58,125 nt of DNA from Desulfocapsa sp. (GTDB taxonomy: Bacteria; Desulfobacterota; Desulfobulbia; Desulfobulbales; Desulfocapsaceae). A program made the position numbers and the translations under genes. Below are positions 17,751 to 26,764 of the stretch, piece by piece. The notes under the pieces were generated by a model. It was not told where the DNA came from, ran no database searches, and saw nothing but the letters and a program-made list of their open reading frames with translations. The stretch is from the NCBI GenBank assembly GCA_024763035.1, contig JANTGG010000006.1:1-58125 (forward strand). The letters run 5' to 3'. Each line of letters starts with the position of its first letter. Positions within the stretch are counted from its first letter, which is position 1.

Positions 17751-19229
17751 TTGCGAACCCGACAAGTCGGACAACTGAGGACTGCACTGGATAAGGTGAA
17801 AGCTGCAGGTGAAAATTATCCGGGGATGGTCCTTCTGTTTGTTCTGCTTTTTGTACAAGGCATTGGGGGCAGTTGTAATGCTGCAGCGGTTTCTGATATA
17901 CCTGTTATTCCAGATAATGAAATTACTCTTCCACTTAAGGAGATCATCTCCCGTGTTCAGCAGAATAATCGGTACTTGCTCCAGACCCAGCTATCCGTGC
18001 AGTCCAGTCAACTGAACCTGCAGGGAGTTCAGTCTCTGTTTGACTGGAAGGTACGCCCGGTTGCAAATCTTGGTCTGTCAAAAAGCGGTGATTCTACACA
18101 GCAAGCCAGCGGCATTTCAGGGAAAATATCAAAGAAAACACAATATGGAATAGAGACCACCTTTACCCCTTCCGTTGCCTACGTTAACGACGAAAATACC
18201 TCGGCAGGTGTTGGTGTTTCTCTGTCTGTGCCGCTTCTTAGAGGGTTTGGAAGGGCGTATAATAAGGATCCGGTCGATGCTGCTGATTTTGCTCTGCAGT
18301 CCAGTATTCGCACTATGTATCTGGCAGAGGTGGAGACGGTTTTAAAGGTTGTCAGGTTAACCTACGAAGTGATTCGGCAACGTAGCTTTGTTGATATGTA
18401 CTCCCGACAAAAGCAGGCACTGCAGGGCCATGCCGCCACCACCCGTCTGCTTGAGTCCACCGGTCTTGGCACTCCCACAGATACCTATCGTGCCGAGATT
18501 CGGTTAAAAGACGTCGAAGACCAGCTGCAGGTGGCAAGGCGCAGGTACCTGGAGTCCCTTGACAGAGTAAAGATCATGATTGCCATGCCGGTTGCCGACA
18601 CCTTGCGGGTTGAAGCACCGCTAAGCTACACGATTACGAAAATAGAACCGGATACTGCGGAACAGATAGCTGTTGCCAACAGGATCGAACTTGAACAGGC
18701 GGAAGCGGAAGCGAACGAAGCGAAACGAAAAGCCCATATTGCCGAAAAAAGGCTGCTGCCGGATCTGAATTTTGTAGCCACCTATAGAAAAAATACCTTC
18801 CTTGATGGATTGGCATCCTCCGAGTTATATTATGGTGATTACTGGAGTGTCGGATTTACCAGTGATACTGATCTTGCCCGCAGTGAGGAGCAGTCACGCT
18901 ACCAGCAGAGTTTGTTACATGTCAGACGTGCAAAGCTGCAGGAGCAGGAACAAAGAGAGAACATTCTGGCTGAAGTGAGAAAACAGCTCGATGAACTGAA
19001 AAAAGAGGAACAGCGCATCAGGCTGCGGCAGGAACAGATCATTCAGGCAAAGGGAAAAATGCGGCTGGCTGAGATAAAGTTCAGTCACGGCATGGGGAAC
19101 AATTTTGATTATATCGAATCGGAAACAGAACTGCAGAGGGCGAAAGTGAATCTCCTTGAAGGGAAAATTGCCTATATTACAGGTCAGTATAAGCTTCGTG
19201 CTGTTATGGGAACATTAATTACCAGATGA
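17751..19229 (+). CDS. TolC-family outer-membrane efflux protein
   Basis: An outer-membrane channel protein of 492 residues with the TolC/OEP pattern: two long coiled-coil-rich repeats, for example the EQAEAEANEAKRKAHIAEK helix and the KKEEQRIRLRQEQIIQA helix. A TTG start at 17751 is chosen because GAGGA lies 7 bases upstream and couples to the previous stop. An ATG at 17826 would give a more compact signal peptide (MVLLFVLLFVQGIGGSC, possibly a lipoprotein). It forms a tripartite exporter with the next three genes. Confidence 0.88.
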   Translation: MRTRQVGQLRTALDKVKAAGENYPGMVLLFVLLFVQGIGGSCNAAAVSDIPVIPDNEITLPLKEIISRVQQNNRYLLQTQLSVQSSQLNLQGVQSLFDWKVRPVANLGLSKSGDSTQQASGISGKISKKTQYGIETTFTPSVAYVNDENTSAGVGVSLSVPLLRGFGRAYNKDPVDAADFALQSSIRTMYLAEVETVLKVVRLTYEVIRQRSFVDMYSRQKQALQGHAATTRLLESTGLGTPTDTYRAEIRLKDVEDQLQVARRRYLESLDRVKIMIAMPVADTLRVEAPLSYTITKIEPDTAEQIAVANRIELEQAEAEANEAKRKAHIAEKRLLPDLNFVATYRKNTFLDGLASSELYYGDYWSVGFTSDTDLARSEEQSRYQQSLLHVRRAKLQEQEQRENILAEVRKQLDELKKEEQRIRLRQEQIIQAKGKMRLAEIKFSHGMGNNFDYIESETELQRAKVNLLEGKIAYITGQYKLRAVMGTLITR

Positions 19230-20677
19230 TGAAAAGAAAAGTCCACTATATCCTCATCACTCTTCCCGTTCTGCTGGTTCTTTTTCTCCTGGTGACCAAC
19301 AGATCCGGACAGTCTCAGGGGGATGGAGAACTCCTGGTGGCACAGGTTCAGAGCGGAGACCTTAACGTTTCCATCCACACAGTGGGAAAGCTTGACGCTG
19401 CTAAATCCCATATGCTCTCATCAAAAATTCGGGGTAATGACGGGAAGATTATTTTCCTCGTGCGTGACGGGAGCTGGGTTGAAAAGGGAGATATCCTGGT
19501 AAAACTGGATCCTTCACCCTTTGAGGAGGCAGTGCGCAGCCTCCAAGGGACTGTCGACAGTCTCACAGCGGCGGTGGATGCATCTGAACAGATGCTTGCC
19601 TGGGAGAAGAATCAGGTGGCGCAGAATATTGCTGCAAGAGAATATGATCTCAAAGTTGCAGAACTTGATCTGAAACGTCTGGTAAAAGGGGATGGGCCCT
19701 TACAGCTTGCACAGTATCAGGAGGAGATGAGCAAGGCAAAGGCGGAGCATGAACGGTATCTCTCTTTTTATGAAGAGCTGCTGAAACTTAAAAAGCAGGG
19801 CTTTGAGAATCCGTCGGAACTGACAAGGGCGAAGGAAAATGCTGATACCTACGCGGAAAAGTTCACAGCTGCCCATCAGCGGTTTGTCAGTTACAGGGAT
19901 TATGTTTTGCCATCAAAGGTTGAGTCGGCCAAGGCAAAAGTGGAAAACAGCCGGGTGATTATGGGACAGACAAAAACTGCCGCTGTTTATAAAACTGCTA
20001 ATGCTGCGGCTGATTATAAACAGGTTCTTGCTAAAAAAGCCACCGCAGAAAGTTCCCTTGTCCTTGCCCGTCAGGATCTTGAAAACACTGTATTGAAAGC
20101 ACCTTTTAGCGGGATTGCCATTCTTTATGAAGCGTTCAGGGGAGGGATGAAGAGAAAACCGCGGGAAGGGGACAATGTCCTTATGCACCAGCCTATTCTT
20201 TATCTTCCTGATATCTCACATCTTATTGTGAGGACCCAGGTTCGTGAGGTGGATCTGTATAAGGTCAGGATAGGACAGCAGGCATCGGTGCGGATTGATG
20301 CCTATCCCTCACTGAACTTCCAGGCGGAGGTTCAGTTTATCGGGGCACTGGCGACAGAGAACAATCCGGGGCAGAGTGGGAAATATTTTCAGGTGGTTCT
20401 TGCTCTTACCGGAAAAGACAGGCGTTTGCGTCCCGGAATGACTGCCCGTGTTCATATCAGAACTGATAATGCCGAAGATGTACTGATGCTTCCGGTGCAG
20501 GCAGTATTCTACGATGATGATGGTGGGGCGTTCTGCTATGTCGTTACAGCAGGAAGTGTTGAGAAAAGGTCTGTTGTCACGGGTAGGGAAAACGGCTTGC
20601 AGGTTGAGATCCTTTCAGGACTTGAAAAGGGAACACGGGTGAGCACCACTGCCCCGCTGTCTCTGCGGAATCTGTAA
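19226..20677 (+). CDS. HlyD/MacA-type periplasmic adaptor
   Basis: This 483-residue membrane-fusion protein has one N-terminal membrane segment (LITLPVLLVLFLLVTN), a biotinyl-lipoyl half motif (VRDGSWVEKGDILVKLD), a long coiled coil (about residues 95-260), the second half (VLKAPFSGIAILYEAF) and a beta-barrel. It links the inner-membrane ABC pump to the TolC-like channel. The ATG overlaps the upstream stop by 4 bases (ATGA). The coiled coil is long compared with MacA, which may matter for the partner channel. Confidence 0.88.
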   Translation: MMKRKVHYILITLPVLLVLFLLVTNRSGQSQGDGELLVAQVQSGDLNVSIHTVGKLDAAKSHMLSSKIRGNDGKIIFLVRDGSWVEKGDILVKLDPSPFEEAVRSLQGTVDSLTAAVDASEQMLAWEKNQVAQNIAAREYDLKVAELDLKRLVKGDGPLQLAQYQEEMSKAKAEHERYLSFYEELLKLKKQGFENPSELTRAKENADTYAEKFTAAHQRFVSYRDYVLPSKVESAKAKVENSRVIMGQTKTAAVYKTANAAADYKQVLAKKATAESSLVLARQDLENTVLKAPFSGIAILYEAFRGGMKRKPREGDNVLMHQPILYLPDISHLIVRTQVREVDLYKVRIGQQASVRIDAYPSLNFQAEVQFIGALATENNPGQSGKYFQVVLALTGKDRRLRPGMTARVHIRTDNAEDVLMLPVQAVFYDDDGGAFCYVVTAGSVEKRSVVTGRENGLQVEILSGLEKGTRVSTTAPLSLRNL

Positions 20678-20689
20678 AAAAATGGGACA

Positions 20690-21379
20690 ATGGAAACGTT
20701 CATGACTTCTGTGCCCATTGTCGAACTCACAGCTGTTAAAAAAAAGTATTCATTCGGGCAAAACCGGGTTTCTGTTCTGAATGGAATCGATTTTACCATT
20801 AAAAAGCATGATTTTGTCGCAATTACCGGCGCATCAGGATCGGGTAAATCCACCCTCCTTCATATTCTCGGTTGTCTTGATCATGTGGATTCGGGGACCT
20901 ATCTGCTCGGTGGTGAAGATGTGAGCAAGCTCTCAGATTCCAGATTGTCAGTTTACAGGAGAAATTTTATCGGTTTTGTTTTCCAGGATTTCAATCTTCT
21001 GCCCCATGCCACAGTTTATGAAAATGTCGCCCTCCCGTTCCTGTACTCTCCAGACAGTGCCGCAGATGAAAAGATTCGTCATGCCATAGAGAATGTGGGT
21101 CTCAGTCATCGTCTTACGCATCATCCTTCTGCCCTTTCCGGGGGAGAACGACAGCGGGTAGCCATTGCCCGTGCGGTTGCAGTGAATCCCAAACTGATCC
21201 TTGCCGATGAGCCCACAGGGAACCTCGACCACAACACAAGTCTTGAAATAATGGATCTATTTACCAGTCTCCATGGAAATGGAGCGACAATTTTACTTGT
21301 CAGCCATGACCGTGAAGTCTCAAATGCTGCTGATACCCTGTACGAGATGAAAAACGGGCTGCTCAGGGATGTGGCATGA
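20690..21379 (+). CDS. MacB/LolD-type ABC transporter ATPase
   Basis: This is an ABC ATPase of 229 residues: Walker [11 protein letters not shown]-loop FQDFNLLPH, signature [14 protein letters not shown], Walker [13 protein letters not shown] and H-loop VSHD. Ending the signature stretch with ADEPTGNLD is typical of the MacB/LolD/FtsE class. A second in-frame ATG at 20702 has GGA 7 bases upstream and is an equally good start. It energises the permease encoded next, whose start overlaps its stop (ATGA). Confidence 0.92.
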   Translation: METFMTSVPIVELTAVKKKYSFGQNRVSVLNGIDFTIKKHDFVAITGASGSGKSTLLHILGCLDHVDSGTYLLGGEDVSKLSDSRLSVYRRNFIGFVFQDFNLLPHATVYENVALPFLYSPDSAADEKIRHAIENVGLSHRLTHHPSALSGGERQRVAIARAVAVNPKLILADEPTGNLDHNTSLEIMDLFTSLHGNGATILLVSHDREVSNAADTLYEMKNGLLRDVA

Positions 21380-22641
21380 GACACTTTTTCCAGGGCAGAT
21401 ATCTTCTGGAAGTTTTCAGAATTGCATTTTCCTCCCTGCTGCGTCATCGCATGCGTTCCCTGCTTTCAGTTTTGGGTGTTGTGGGCGGGGTTGCTGCTGT
21501 TTTTGCAACACTTTCCATTGGTGAAGGGGCAAGACGTGAGGTCCTCGCCGGGATTCGAAGCCTTGGACTGGAGAATATCATCCTTCGCAGGGTGTCACTC
21601 TCCGGCAGTGAAGGAGGGGAGACGGGGATGGCTTTGGCACCCGGTTTGCAGGTCGCAGACGTTCCCATTCTCCTGGCATCCTCCAGGGTCGTGACTCACA
21701 TTGCCTATCTGCGTGAAGTTATAACCGATCTTCCGGATTTCAGTAGCGGAACACGCCCGAATCTTGCCGCCGTATCTGCATCTTACCGGCGGGTGATGGG
21801 GCTTAATCTGAAAAGCGGACGGTTTATCAGCAAAAATGATGAAACATTACAAAAGATGGTCTGTGTGCTGGGGGAAACCCTCGCCGCTGAACTTGGTGCC
21901 CGTGGCAGACCCGGTGAACATATTCGGATAGGGACGCAGATTTTTCTGATTGTCGGGCTGGTAAAAAACAGTTCCGCCGAAACCCGGCAGCGGGGGAGCG
22001 GAGTGGCGCTTGCACGAAATGTGGACACCATGATTTTTATCCCGTTTGCCACCCATGTCTATTTGAGGGACAGGGCATTGATGTCGGATAACAGCGGACT
22101 TGATGAGATTATTGTGAGGGTTGGCAGTGAGCAGAATGTGGAGACTCTTCTTCCCCTTATTCGTCGAACCATGGATATCCAGCACCGGGGAAAACAGAAT
22201 TATGAGCTGATCGTGCCCAGACAGCTCATGCAGCAGGCGAAAAAGACCCAGCGTATTTTTAACTTTATTCTTGCCTCCATAGGCGGTATTTCTCTTATCG
22301 TCGGTGGAATCGGCATTATGAATGTTCTGCTTGCAAGTATTTCCGAACGTACAAGGGAAATAGGAATCCGGCGGGCTGTTGGGGCGGGCCGGGAGGATAT
22401 TATCGCCCAGTTTCTTGCGGAAGCTATCCTTCTGACTGCTTCCGGCGGAGTGATTGGGATCCTCGCAGGTCTGTGCTGTTCCTGGCTTATAGCACACTTT
22501 GCCCGGTGGCATGTTGCCGTCAGCCCGGTGACTATACTGCTGCCGCTGCTCACTTCTGTTGTGGTCGGCGTTTGTGCCGGACTCTATCCTGCAATAAAAG
22601 CCGGCAGGATGGATCCCATCCAGGCACTTCGTTCTGCCTGA
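21376..22641 (+). CDS. MacB-type ABC permease (FtsX domain)
   Basis: This 421-residue permease has the MacB layout: one N-terminal membrane helix ([16 protein letters not shown]), a large periplasmic domain (about residues 50-285), then three helices in an FtsX domain containing [15 protein letters not shown]. Here the ATPase is a separate protein rather than fused as in MacB. With the three genes before it, it makes a complete trans-envelope mechanotransmission exporter. Its place within a polysaccharide locus suggests export of an envelope component or a self-made toxic product; the cargo is unknown. Confidence 0.9.
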   Translation: MRHFFQGRYLLEVFRIAFSSLLRHRMRSLLSVLGVVGGVAAVFATLSIGEGARREVLAGIRSLGLENIILRRVSLSGSEGGETGMALAPGLQVADVPILLASSRVVTHIAYLREVITDLPDFSSGTRPNLAAVSASYRRVMGLNLKSGRFISKNDETLQKMVCVLGETLAAELGARGRPGEHIRIGTQIFLIVGLVKNSSAETRQRGSGVALARNVDTMIFIPFATHVYLRDRALMSDNSGLDEIIVRVGSEQNVETLLPLIRRTMDIQHRGKQNYELIVPRQLMQQAKKTQRIFNFILASIGGISLIVGGIGIMNVLLASISERTREIGIRRAVGAGREDIIAQFLAEAILLTASGGVIGILAGLCCSWLIAHFARWHVAVSPVTILLPLLTSVVVGVCAGLYPAIKAGRMDPIQALRSA

Positions 22642-22761
22642 TTTTAAATTCCTTTTACGTTTAAATGTTATTGAGGATCACGCAAAAGAGAGTATGGTGT
22701 AGGCATATTTTTTTAAAATGTAAGTTCATCTGTTTTTGTGAAAGAAGAAAGGAGATAGCTG

Positions 22762-23724
22762 TTGGATATTTCGCTGATTATACCCATATTTAATGAAGAG
22801 GAAAATATACCGCTTCTTTATCAAGAGATTAGAGAGGTGATGGATGCCACCGAGTACAGTTATGAGATAATTTTTGTCGATGACGGTTCCAGTGACACTT
22901 CCGTACACGTTCTTGAAGCCATCAGTCAGGAAGAAGGTTCGAATGTGGTGGTTGTTGCATTGAGACGAAATTTCGGGCAGACCGCAGCCATGTCCGCAGG
23001 ATTTGATCATGCACAGGGAGATATAACCATTACCATGGATGGGGATCTGCAGAATGATCCCCATGATATCCCGGCCATGGTTGCCAAACTCAATGACGGA
23101 TACGACGTGGTTACCGGTTGGCGGTTTGATCGAAAAGATCCGTTTCTCTCCCGAAAACTGCCTTCCATGATGGCAAATAAACTGATTTCATGGGTGACCG
23201 GTGTTGGACTTCACGATTATGGCTGCACCTTAAAGGCCTTTCGCAGGGAAGTTACGGAAAATATCCATCTCTACGGGGAAATGCATCGTTTTATTCCTGC
23301 CATTGCCAGTGGTATGGGGATCTCATTTACCGAGGTAAAGGTGAATCATCGGGCACGCCGCTTTGGTACTTCAAAGTATGGAATATCAAGAACCATACGT
23401 GTGGTTCTTGATCTGCTGACCGTTAAATTCCTGCTCAGTTACGCCACCCGTCCCCTGCATGTTTTTGGAACTGTCGGTGTTTTGTCCACAGCACTTGGCG
23501 GGCTGATAGCCATGATTATGCTTATTCAGAGACAGTTCTTTGATATTGCCCTGGGGAACCGCCCCTTACTGCTGCTTGCCGTTCTGCTCATGTTCATGGG
23601 AGTGCAGTTTATCACCATGGGACTGCTGGCCGAGCTCGTTGTACGAACCTATCACGAGTCCCAGAAAAAGCCGATTTATTATATCCGTCGTGTATTTGGG
23701 CAGAATGGAGATATCTCCTGTTAG
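22762..23724 (+). CDS. Polyprenyl-phosphate glycosyltransferase (GT2, DPM1/GtrB-like)
   Basis: A family-2 glycosyltransferase of 320 residues with IPIFNEEENI at the start, FVDDGSSD, and MDGDLQNDP as the metal-binding DxD region. Two C-terminal membrane helices (near residues 235-255 and 268-290) give the GtrB/ArnC/dolichyl-phosphate-mannose-synthase layout, which loads a sugar onto undecaprenyl phosphate. The TTG start at 22762 has an AAAGGAG site upstream. Being 120 bases after the exporter, it may start a new unit of sugar-transfer genes. Confidence 0.88.
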   Translation: MDISLIIPIFNEEENIPLLYQEIREVMDATEYSYEIIFVDDGSSDTSVHVLEAISQEEGSNVVVVALRRNFGQTAAMSAGFDHAQGDITITMDGDLQNDPHDIPAMVAKLNDGYDVVTGWRFDRKDPFLSRKLPSMMANKLISWVTGVGLHDYGCTLKAFRREVTENIHLYGEMHRFIPAIASGMGISFTEVKVNHRARRFGTSKYGISRTIRVVLDLLTVKFLLSYATRPLHVFGTVGVLSTALGGLIAMIMLIQRQFFDIALGNRPLLLLAVLLMFMGVQFITMGLLAELVVRTYHESQKKPIYYIRRVFGQNGDISC

Positions 23725-23829
23725 TGCCTTATTCTTGAAAAGCTGTAATAAAAAAACACGAAGTTCCATACTCGCTTTAATGACAGAATGTTACAAATAT
23801 CACCAGATAGCGAGGCACGAGATCTTCGA

Positions 23830-23893
23830 GGCACTTATACCCCTCAAGGGGGTACTGAAAAGAGTGCCGGCTTACCGTTCATCACCGGTGTTA
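23830..23893 (-). repeat. Family C structured repeat, copy C1 (minus orientation)
   Basis: Read on the minus strand, it has the palindrome CACCGGTG, then GGTAAGCC, then a two-level hairpin: outer stem GGCACT with AGTGCC, inner stem TACCCC/GGGGTA around CTTGA. Over about 60 bases it is nearly identical to C4 at 56944. The 3' half seen in C2-C4 is missing or unrelated here. It lies between two glycosyltransferase genes and covers the gap before the GTG start at 23907. Confidence 0.75.
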
Positions 23894-23906
23894 GGAAGTA
23901 CCGTTT

Positions 23907-24944
23907 GTGTGTATGCATATAGACATTGTAATCCCTAACTATAACGGCAGAAAATTTCTGGGAGCCTGTCTTGATTCCCTGCAGGGGCAGAGTTTTTCTG
24001 ATTTTACAGTCTTTGTTGTTGATAACGGCTCGACAGATGAGTCTGTATCTTTTCTGGCGGATAAGTACCCCCATGTAAAACGGATTGCTTTTTCTGAAAA
24101 CAGGGGGTTCAGTGCTGCCGTTAATGCAGGGATAGATGCCGGTTCCGCACCCCTTGTTTTCCTTCTCAATAACGATACAGAACTCGATACCAAATGTCTC
24201 GAAGAGTTGTCATCGGCGGCTGAGAAAATGGAAGAGTATGACTTTTTTGCCATGAAGATGATCAACTACCATGATCGCACCCGTCTGGACGGAGCGGGCG
24301 ACGGTTTTCTGCGTGGCGGTGTGGGCTATAAACTCGGCACTATGGAAAAAGACGGTGAAGCCTACAGTGTTGCCAGGGAAGTCTTTGGTACGTGTGCTGG
24401 TGCCGCACTCTACAGGCGGACTTTTTTTAAGGGGATTGGATTGTTCGACGAGGATTTCTTTGCATATCTCGAAGATGTGGATCTGAACCTTCGGGCAAAG
24501 AGTCGCGGCAGGAGGTGCTGGTATATTCCTGAAGCCAGGGTGTATCATATCGGTAGCGCGACAACGGGTTCCAGGATTAATGCGTTTACCGTCAGCCTGT
24601 CCACCCGCAATAATCTGAATGTTCTTTTAAAAAATTACCCGCTGCCTCTGCTCTTTCGTTTTTTTCCTGCACTCTGTGTCTATCAGTTTTTCTGGTTTCT
24701 GTTTGTCCTGAAAAAGTTACAGCTGCCTGCATATTTACAGGGACTGTGGAAATTCCTGCGAAACATTCCAATAATGCTTGAAAAACGCAGGAGGAATCTT
24801 GCTGCTGCAAGTATTTCTCAAAAAGAACTGGCGGCACTCATGAGCCACGCAGAAAAGGATGCAGTTCGTTCCATTATGCGCAGGCGTGAGGAGCAGGGGA
24901 AAGGCAACGGATTATTCACCCTGTATCTTCGTCTGTTCCTATGA
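23907..24944 (+). CDS. Family-2 glycosyltransferase (rhamnosyltransferase-like)
   Basis: A GT2 enzyme of 345 residues with IPNYNGRKFLGACLDSL, VVDNGSTDES and the metal-binding region FLLNNDTELD, as in WbbL-like rhamnosyl- or galactosyltransferases. It also has the C-terminal EDVDLNLRAKSRG motif of that group. A GTG at 23907 is chosen because AGGAAG lies 8 bases upstream; an ATG 6 bases later is possible. It would add a sugar to a lipid-linked repeat on the cytoplasmic face. Its stop overlaps the next start. Confidence 0.88.
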   Translation: MCMHIDIVIPNYNGRKFLGACLDSLQGQSFSDFTVFVVDNGSTDESVSFLADKYPHVKRIAFSENRGFSAAVNAGIDAGSAPLVFLLNNDTELDTKCLEELSSAAEKMEEYDFFAMKMINYHDRTRLDGAGDGFLRGGVGYKLGTMEKDGEAYSVAREVFGTCAGAALYRRTFFKGIGLFDEDFFAYLEDVDLNLRAKSRGRRCWYIPEARVYHIGSATTGSRINAFTVSLSTRNNLNVLLKNYPLPLLFRFFPALCVYQFFWFLFVLKKLQLPAYLQGLWKFLRNIPIMLEKRRRNLAAASISQKELAALMSHAEKDAVRSIMRRREEQGKGNGLFTLYLRLFL

Positions 24945-25780
24945 CTAGCCGATCAGATTCCAGGCACATATCTGTTTCTGCTGTGCTTGTCTCCCATAAT
25001 TCACAGGCGACACTTGCAAGATGTCTGGGAGCACTTTTTGAACAGAAGTATCCCCTTGACTCTGTTGTACTTGTGGATAGCGGTTCCTCTGAAACTGACT
25101 TTCTGCAGGAGTTCGACCAGTACGACAGACTGCAGATTATCTATGGAGAAAATAAAGGTTTTTCCCGGGCTAATAATCTTGGCTACAGGAAGCTCTCTCC
25201 TGAAACAGATTATGTGCTTTTTGTGAATCCTGATCTTTTTGTCCTTTCCGATACAGTGGGCAAGGCTGTCTCCATCTGTGAGGAAAACCCTGGAGTCGGC
25301 ATGCTCTCAGGGCGACTTCTGGGGTATGATATGGCACAGGATAAGGCAAACGGACGTATCGATTCAACGGGTATTGTCAGGCAATGGTACGGCAGGTGGA
25401 TTGATCGGGGGCAGGGGGAGCCTGATTCCGGAGTATACCTGGAGCCCATGGAGATGCCTGCCCTTTGCGGTGCGTTTTTGTTCTGTCGATCTGCTGCCTT
25501 GAAATCCCTGGGCACACCTGTTTTTGATCCGGACTTTTTTCTCTATAAAGAAGATATTGAGCTGAGCCTTCGCCTGCGAAAAAATGGATGGAGTCTGCTC
25601 TACCACCCTGATCTTAAAGTCTATCATTGTCGCGGCTGGCAAAGTGAAAGGGCAGAGATGAGTTCTGCTCTCAGGCTGCTTGCAGCAAAAAGTGAAATAC
25701 TGCTCTACAGGAAACATCCATCCCCCTATATGGTCTGGGCAGTTTTAAAATATATTCTGGTGCGATTCCTTCGTTTGTAA
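24941..25780 (+). CDS. Family-2 glycosyltransferase
   Basis: A GT2 enzyme of 279 residues with VLVSHNSQATLARCL, VDSGSSE and LFVNPDLFV in place of the usual DxD region, plus KEDIELSLRLRKNGW towards the C-terminus. It belongs to the WbbL-like group, like the gene before it, and the two may have arisen by duplication. The start overlaps the upstream stop by 4 bases. Donor and acceptor cannot be read from the sequence. Confidence 0.87.
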   Translation: MTSRSDSRHISVSAVLVSHNSQATLARCLGALFEQKYPLDSVVLVDSGSSETDFLQEFDQYDRLQIIYGENKGFSRANNLGYRKLSPETDYVLFVNPDLFVLSDTVGKAVSICEENPGVGMLSGRLLGYDMAQDKANGRIDSTGIVRQWYGRWIDRGQGEPDSGVYLEPMEMPALCGAFLFCRSAALKSLGTPVFDPDFFLYKEDIELSLRLRKNGWSLLYHPDLKVYHCRGWQSERAEMSSALRLLAAKSEILLYRKHPSPYMVWAVLKYILVRFLRL

Positions 25781-25783
25781 CTG

Positions 25784-26728
25784 ATGGCTGAAGCTTTGAA
25801 AATATCGGTGATTATTCCCACCAGAAACGGGGCACTGACGCTGCCGGCACTCCTGGAGAAACTTGCGTCGCAGACCATCAGCGTTGACGAACTGCTCATT
25901 GTTGATTCGCAGTCCACTGATGAAACAGTTCAGATAGCACAAAAAATTAATGCCCAGCTTGTACAAATTCAGCAGGCAGAATTTGATCACGGCGCCACCC
26001 GTACAATGATGGCAAAACGGGCAAAAGGGGACCTCCTTATCTTTTTTACCCAGGACGCCATCCCCCTAGCCTCTGATTGTATCGAAAAACTCATTGCTCC
26101 ATTTCGCGGAAATGAGAATCTTTGTATCAGCTACGGTCGACAGCTGCCCAATCCGAATGCATCCCTTTTTGCTGCAGCTCTTCGGGATTTCAATTACCCC
26201 GGACATTCTGTTGTCAGGACTTTTTCAGATCGTTCAAAGCTTGGACTGAAAACAGTATTTGTCTCAAACTCCTGTTCCTGTTACAAAAAGTCTATTCTTG
26301 CCGAGATAGGCTATTTCCCGGATTCACTGATTTTCGGCGAAGACACCTGTGCCGCCGGAAGGCTTTTGAAAAAAGGCTATTCCATGGCATATGTTGCTGA
26401 AGCTGCCGTCTATCACTCTCACAATTATTCACTGATCCAGGAGTTTCAGCGTTCTTTTGATATTGGTGTGCTTCATCGATCGGAGCGCTGGCTGCCAGAG
26501 ACGTACGGCAGGGCGGAAGGTGAGGGAATGCGCTATGTGAAGTTTGAACTGGCTCGAATTCTAAAAGCGAAACGATTTTTTCTGCTGCCTCTTTTTTTCT
26601 TGCGCAATTGTGCAAAACTTATTGGCTATAAACTGGGGAGCAGGTATCATGTGCTACCCCGAAGGGTGCTGCCAAAGTTGAGTATGCATTCCGGCTGGTG
26701 GTCACGCAGTGATACTGCCGCAAAGTAA
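25784..26728 (+). CDS. Family-2 glycosyltransferase (RfbF/rhamnosyltransferase-like)
   Basis: A GT2 enzyme of 314 residues beginning ISVIIPTRNGALTLPALL, with VDSQSTDET, FDHGATRT and FFTQDAIPL. The GATRTxM...FTQDA pattern is common in rhamnosyltransferases of O-antigen clusters. It lies 3 bases after the previous gene without a clear ribosome site, so it depends on coupled translation. The C-terminus is basic and may sit on the membrane. Confidence 0.87.
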   Translation: MAEALKISVIIPTRNGALTLPALLEKLASQTISVDELLIVDSQSTDETVQIAQKINAQLVQIQQAEFDHGATRTMMAKRAKGDLLIFFTQDAIPLASDCIEKLIAPFRGNENLCISYGRQLPNPNASLFAAALRDFNYPGHSVVRTFSDRSKLGLKTVFVSNSCSCYKKSILAEIGYFPDSLIFGEDTCAAGRLLKKGYSMAYVAEAAVYHSHNYSLIQEFQRSFDIGVLHRSERWLPETYGRAEGEGMRYVKFELARILKAKRFFLLPLFFLRNCAKLIGYKLGSRYHVLPRRVLPKLSMHSGWWSRSDTAAK

Positions 26729-26764
26729 CGAATCCCCTGTTTTTGTATTGTTCAGGAACTCTCT

